Assembly (NCBI RefSeq): GCF_021602155.1
Contig: NZ_BQHY01000003.1
Location: 310,001-374,000, forward strand
Reading direction: 5' to 3'
Origin: Pseudomonas parakoreensis
Lineage (GTDB): Bacteria > Pseudomonadota > Gammaproteobacteria > Pseudomonadales > Pseudomonadaceae
DNA length: 64,000 bases
Below, in pieces: positions 61,725 through 64,000 of this stretch (position 1 is its first letter; every line of letters begins with the position of its first letter). A program made the translations under genes and the position numbers. The notes beneath the pieces are model-generated. The model saw only the letters and a program-made list of their open reading frames with translations. It did not search any database and was not told the origin of the DNA.

Positions 61725-62261
61725 TTGCCAAGAATCCTGACTTCACCGACCAGCGAGGCCGAGTTGACCGAACACAACGCCAAGATGTTCGGATCGCCCA
61801 AAGAACGGTTGGAATTTTATCGTCGCGAAATTCATTACGAGACCTCGATCCTGGCCAACCGGACTGACGCCTATCTGGCGGCGCAATCCTTTCTGGTCAT
61901 CGCGTTCGCGTCCTGCATGGGGAATCTCAACCCTGAGTGGGGCAAGCTCTTCACGCTGATCGTGCCTCCCTTTCTCGCGCTGTTGGGATTACTCAGCACG
62001 CTCAACGCATGGCCCGGCATTCGGGCGGCCTACGACATCATCGATCATTGGTACTACAAGCAGAGCGAGCTATTGAGGAGCGAGCCGGTGATGGGCATGG
62101 CTTACGATGAATCACCGCTGTTTTGCGAGCGAGAGTCCACCCATAAGGGGTACCGAAAGGCGCTGTTGTTCTCGGTGCGCACCCCTTGGATTTTTGCAAC
62201 GTTCTGGATCCTGCTGGGTTTCTGGTCGGTGCTCATCCAGCTCACGAAGCCGTTCGGTTAA
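61725..62261 (+). CDS. Small membrane protein with two C-terminal helices
   Basis: I prefer the TTG at 61725, after GAGG at 61711; the frame opens at 61698. About 178 aa: polar N-terminus (SPKERLEFYRREIHYETSIL), a membrane pair (FLVIAFASCMGN; FTLIVPPFLALLGLLSTLNA) and a final helix (TPWIFATFWILLGFWSVLIQ). RipA-like or DUF-type unknown; probably inner membrane. Confidence 0.6.
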   Translation: MPRILTSPTSEAELTEHNAKMFGSPKERLEFYRREIHYETSILANRTDAYLAAQSFLVIAFASCMGNLNPEWGKLFTLIVPPFLALLGLLSTLNAWPGIRAAYDIIDHWYYKQSELLRSEPVMGMAYDESPLFCERESTHKGYRKALLFSVRTPWIFATFWILLGFWSVLIQLTKPFG

Positions 62262-62283
62262 CCTTGAGGCCCCATGTACATGC

Positions 62284-62532
62284 TCACGTCCCCGGAGAAT
62301 TTATGAGTTGACCGCGAATGCGCAGGAGATCCTGCTGCGCTTCGATACGCTTAGCATCGGCCTGCGCTTTCGCTTCAGTAAAGCGCTCCCAGGACACTGC
62401 ACTGGTAGAGTCGCCCTCAAGCATGCTGTAGGCATGCGCCTCCAGCCGGTCCGCCTCGAGGAAAAGAGCTGCATTTCGCGCTAGCTCATCGTCGGTCGAT
62501 GATACCGCTGATTGCGTTGTGTCTTGGGTCAT
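62284..62532 (-). CDS. Small hypothetical helical protein
   Basis: ATG 62532 (MTQDTTQSAVSSTDDELARN), 82 aa, mostly helical and acidic; overlaps the next gene's stop by 4 nt (62529), so both are one operon. No family recognised. Confidence 0.55.
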   Translation of the reverse strand: MTQDTTQSAVSSTDDELARNAALFLEADRLEAHAYSMLEGDSTSAVSWERFTEAKAQADAKRIEAQQDLLRIRGQLINSPGT

Positions 62533-62786
62533 ATTGAAACTGCCTCCGTCCACGCTACTTTGGTGGTTTCCCGCCATCTCACATCTGTCACGCCGAACCT
62601 CTCAGCCATAGGCTTGCTGAACACCTTGAGCGGAGCCTTCCCCGGTTTTGGGATAGGCGCCAAATCCGCGTCGCAACATGCCCAATGCCAAGCATCCGCG
62701 TTTCGCATTTTGGGCGATCGAATGACGAACGACTTTGGCTTCCCGTGAAGCCGATATTCAATGACGTACAGATCAGTGCGATTCAT
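62529..62786 (-). CDS. DUF6555-like Pseudomonas protein
   Basis: 85 aa, MNRTDLYVIEYRLHGKPKSF, then RSPKMRNADAWHWACCDADL and FGVTDVRWRETTKVAWTEAV. Typical of a small Pseudomonas family with Trp-rich middle (DUF6555-like, by memory). GGAGGG before the start. Function unknown. Confidence 0.65.
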   Translation of the reverse strand: MNRTDLYVIEYRLHGKPKSFVIRSPKMRNADAWHWACCDADLAPIPKPGKAPLKVFSKPMAERFGVTDVRWRETTKVAWTEAVSI

Positions 62787-62982
62787 GAGGCCCTCCTTTT
62801 GCTCATATGCAAAGGAGCGATGCGCTGCCGAAAAATTCCAAAAAAATATGTAGGAATGTGGCTGTCAATACACCTTGGTGCAAAGCGCTCCCTTCGAGAG
62901 GTATTTGTCCTCTGGTCGGCTCCTCTGAACTGTCTTCAAAGCAGTTGGCTCAACTGGCAAACCATGTCGCAGAGTCATCACC

Positions 62983-63234
62983 ATGAACAGCTGCAAAATC
63001 CTTTTCTCTCCAGAGCAAGAGGCCAAGCTACGTGCCTACGATCGCTGGCATAGCGCAATGGATGATTGCACGCTGCGAATGGACTGCCCGGATGCTTACC
63101 ACGACGAACTTTTGCGTCTAGCTGATGAAATGGATCGGTTGGGCGTCGTGACCTGGCAGGAATGGCGTGAGCTGCGTATTGAGGCCGATCAGGCTTATCT
63201 TCGTGCCGTCGCCGGCGCTGACTACCATGATTAG
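62983..63234 (+). CDS. Small hypothetical protein
   Basis: 83 aa, MNSCKILFSPEQEAKLRAYD..., helical and acidic; 62983 ATG. Resembles small Pseudomonas proteins of unknown role. Nothing else certain nearby; 62787-62982 carries no feature. Confidence 0.45.
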   Translation: MNSCKILFSPEQEAKLRAYDRWHSAMDDCTLRMDCPDAYHDELLRLADEMDRLGVVTWQEWRELRIEADQAYLRAVAGADYHD

Positions 63235-63314
63235 CACTACCAGCCGCGATGGGTGATCTGTGTAAAGCCATTGAAGAAGCTCGGCAATCCGCGCGATCAC
63301 CGAAGCGCAGCGAG

Positions 63315-63725
63315 TCAGTTTTTACGCAACGGATAGCCTGGCTGTAAAACCGCTGCCACCGCCACGACAAAGTCATCCAATGACCACGGCTTTTGCAGGT
63401 ACTGGGTCGAACGGGGGATAGTTGATGGCTCCAGCAAATAGCCAGAGATTAGGATGGATCCCGTGGAAGGCCACTTGCCCTTCACCATCTCGATAAATTC
63501 AGCACCCTGAATCTGTCCCGGTAATGCATGATCCACCACCACCAGAGGGCACGGCACATGCGCCTCAAGCAAATATGTCAAAGCATCGTCAGCTGTCTCA
63601 AAGGCTAGGGACTGTGCGCCGATTTCCTTCAGGATATCGCCCATGAGCATACGAAGCGTCGGATCGTCTTCAATCACGATGACTTTGCCAGAAATTGGCA
63701 GTAGACCTTCCCAAGTGAGCTTCAA
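63315..63725 (-). CDS. Response regulator receiver-domain protein
   Basis: 136 aa, only a receiver domain: acidic pair in VIVIEDDPTLRMLMG, phospho-acceptor Asp in PLVVVDHALPGQ, the T/S in SILISGYLL, and Lys in QYLQKPWSLDDF. No output domain. Likely a CheY/FixJ-receiver-like partner of a hybrid kinase outside the window. Complete stop at 63315. Confidence 0.85.
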   Translation of the reverse strand: MKLTWEGLLPISGKVIVIEDDPTLRMLMGDILKEIGAQSLAFETADDALTYLLEAHVPCPLVVVDHALPGQIQGAEFIEMVKGKWPSTGSILISGYLLEPSTIPRSTQYLQKPWSLDDFVVAVAAVLQPGYPLRKN

Positions 63726-64000
63726 TCTCCGGATCCTTAACGTCTGCAGAGTTCAAAAGAAAATTCACGTCCGTCAGTGTAGTACCGGAACTGAATCGTC
63801 CAGGAATTAATACCCACCAGTCGACCGCCGCGGCATTGGAGACTTAGATCTACGACATGTTCCCGGATGAGAAAAAATCAGCGTGCCACAATTCGTCTGA
63901 GACCTAGACCCCCTAATCCATGGGATCTTGATGCCCTCCCTTGCCAGTTCACCCAATTTTCTTGGAGTATGGTCGAATGGTGTCGGGCGCCTGCGGGTGC
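63726..64000. other. Window edge, no gene seen
   Basis: No complete ORF with support in the last 275 bp; upstream region of the response-regulator gene. Confidence 0.4.

Noticed and set aside
1-64000. CRISPR arrays
   Set aside because: No regularly spaced direct repeats with unique spacers were seen; interspersed repeats are dispersed and inverted.

Overview
The window reads as accessory DNA from a Pseudomonas (sensu lato) genome. Evidence: an MvaT/H-NS-like silencer, a DUF1652 gene, a DUF6555-like gene, Pseudomonas-type alkyl sulfatase and DUF1302/DUF1329 genes, and a recurring intergenic repeat with CCGCTTTTGGCC ends. No rRNA, tRNA or CRISPR array was found. Base composition changes sharply between blocks: AT-rich at 1-2.9 kb, GC-rich at 12.5-21.6 kb, mixed elsewhere. 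This fits a mosaic of separately acquired segments.

Layout. (1) 1-2.9 kb: three co-directional genes, the C-terminal end of a tyrosine recombinase, a 621-aa recombinase and a small HTH/coiled-coil protein. They match the gamma-mobile-trio layout (GmtY, GmtZ, GmtX). (2) 3.3-9.2 kb: a dead integrase fragment, an Mrr-type restriction endonuclease, a large unrecognised protein with a zinc cluster and a C-terminal PD-(D/E)XK-like motif, and an HNH nuclease. (3) 9.5-12.1 kb: regulators (MvaT-like, ProQ/FinO-like, Crp/Fnr-like). (4) 12.5-21.6 kb: a GC-rich metabolic block with DUF1254, AraC, DUF1302 and DUF1329 genes and a divergent LysR/alkyl-sulfatase (SdsB/SdsA-like) pair. (5) 22.2-30.1 kb: a CoiA-like nuclease, then a three-gene operon (TerB-domain protein, BrxD-like ATPase, Lhr-like helicase) matching the Shango anti-phage system. 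(6) 30.3-36.4 kb: debris (IS3 remnant, intact IS630 insertion, pseudogene, small ORFs) plus a voltage-gated K+ channel. (7) 36.4-39.3 kb: a DUF6957 gene and an XRE-controlled helicase cassette. (8) from 40.03 kb: a Tn7-like transposon of the comM-targeting AbaR/Tn6022 type. It has tnsA, tnsB, tnsC, tniQ and a fifth tniE-like gene, a probable TnsE, and cargo that includes an AbrB-DUF2384 antitoxin, a second DUF6957 protein, a TIR-domain protein, an AAA ATPase/S8 protease pair (ietAS) and a Sir2 enzyme. Its far end was not found. (9) 56.5-63.7 kb: ordinary Pseudomonas stress/metal genes (PhaZ-like hydrolase, manganese catalase, ZIP transporter, YciF-like ferritin, response regulator).

How it fits together: most of blocks 1-2 and 5-8 is mobile-element machinery carrying anti-phage cargo. 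The most unusual point is at the tnsA-proximal transposon end. It abuts a piece of comM of only about 65 bp, exactly the Walker-B segment where comM-targeting elements insert, with no other comM sequence around it. The best candidates for undescribed systems are the XRE/winged-helix/SF2-helicase cassette (37.0-39.3 kb), the 862-aa nuclease-like protein (5.1-7.7 kb) and the zinc-ribbon/truncated-recombinase protein of the transposon with the 14-bp-arm palindrome downstream of it (44.7-46.4 kb). All function calls come from reading motifs and context; no database search was run.
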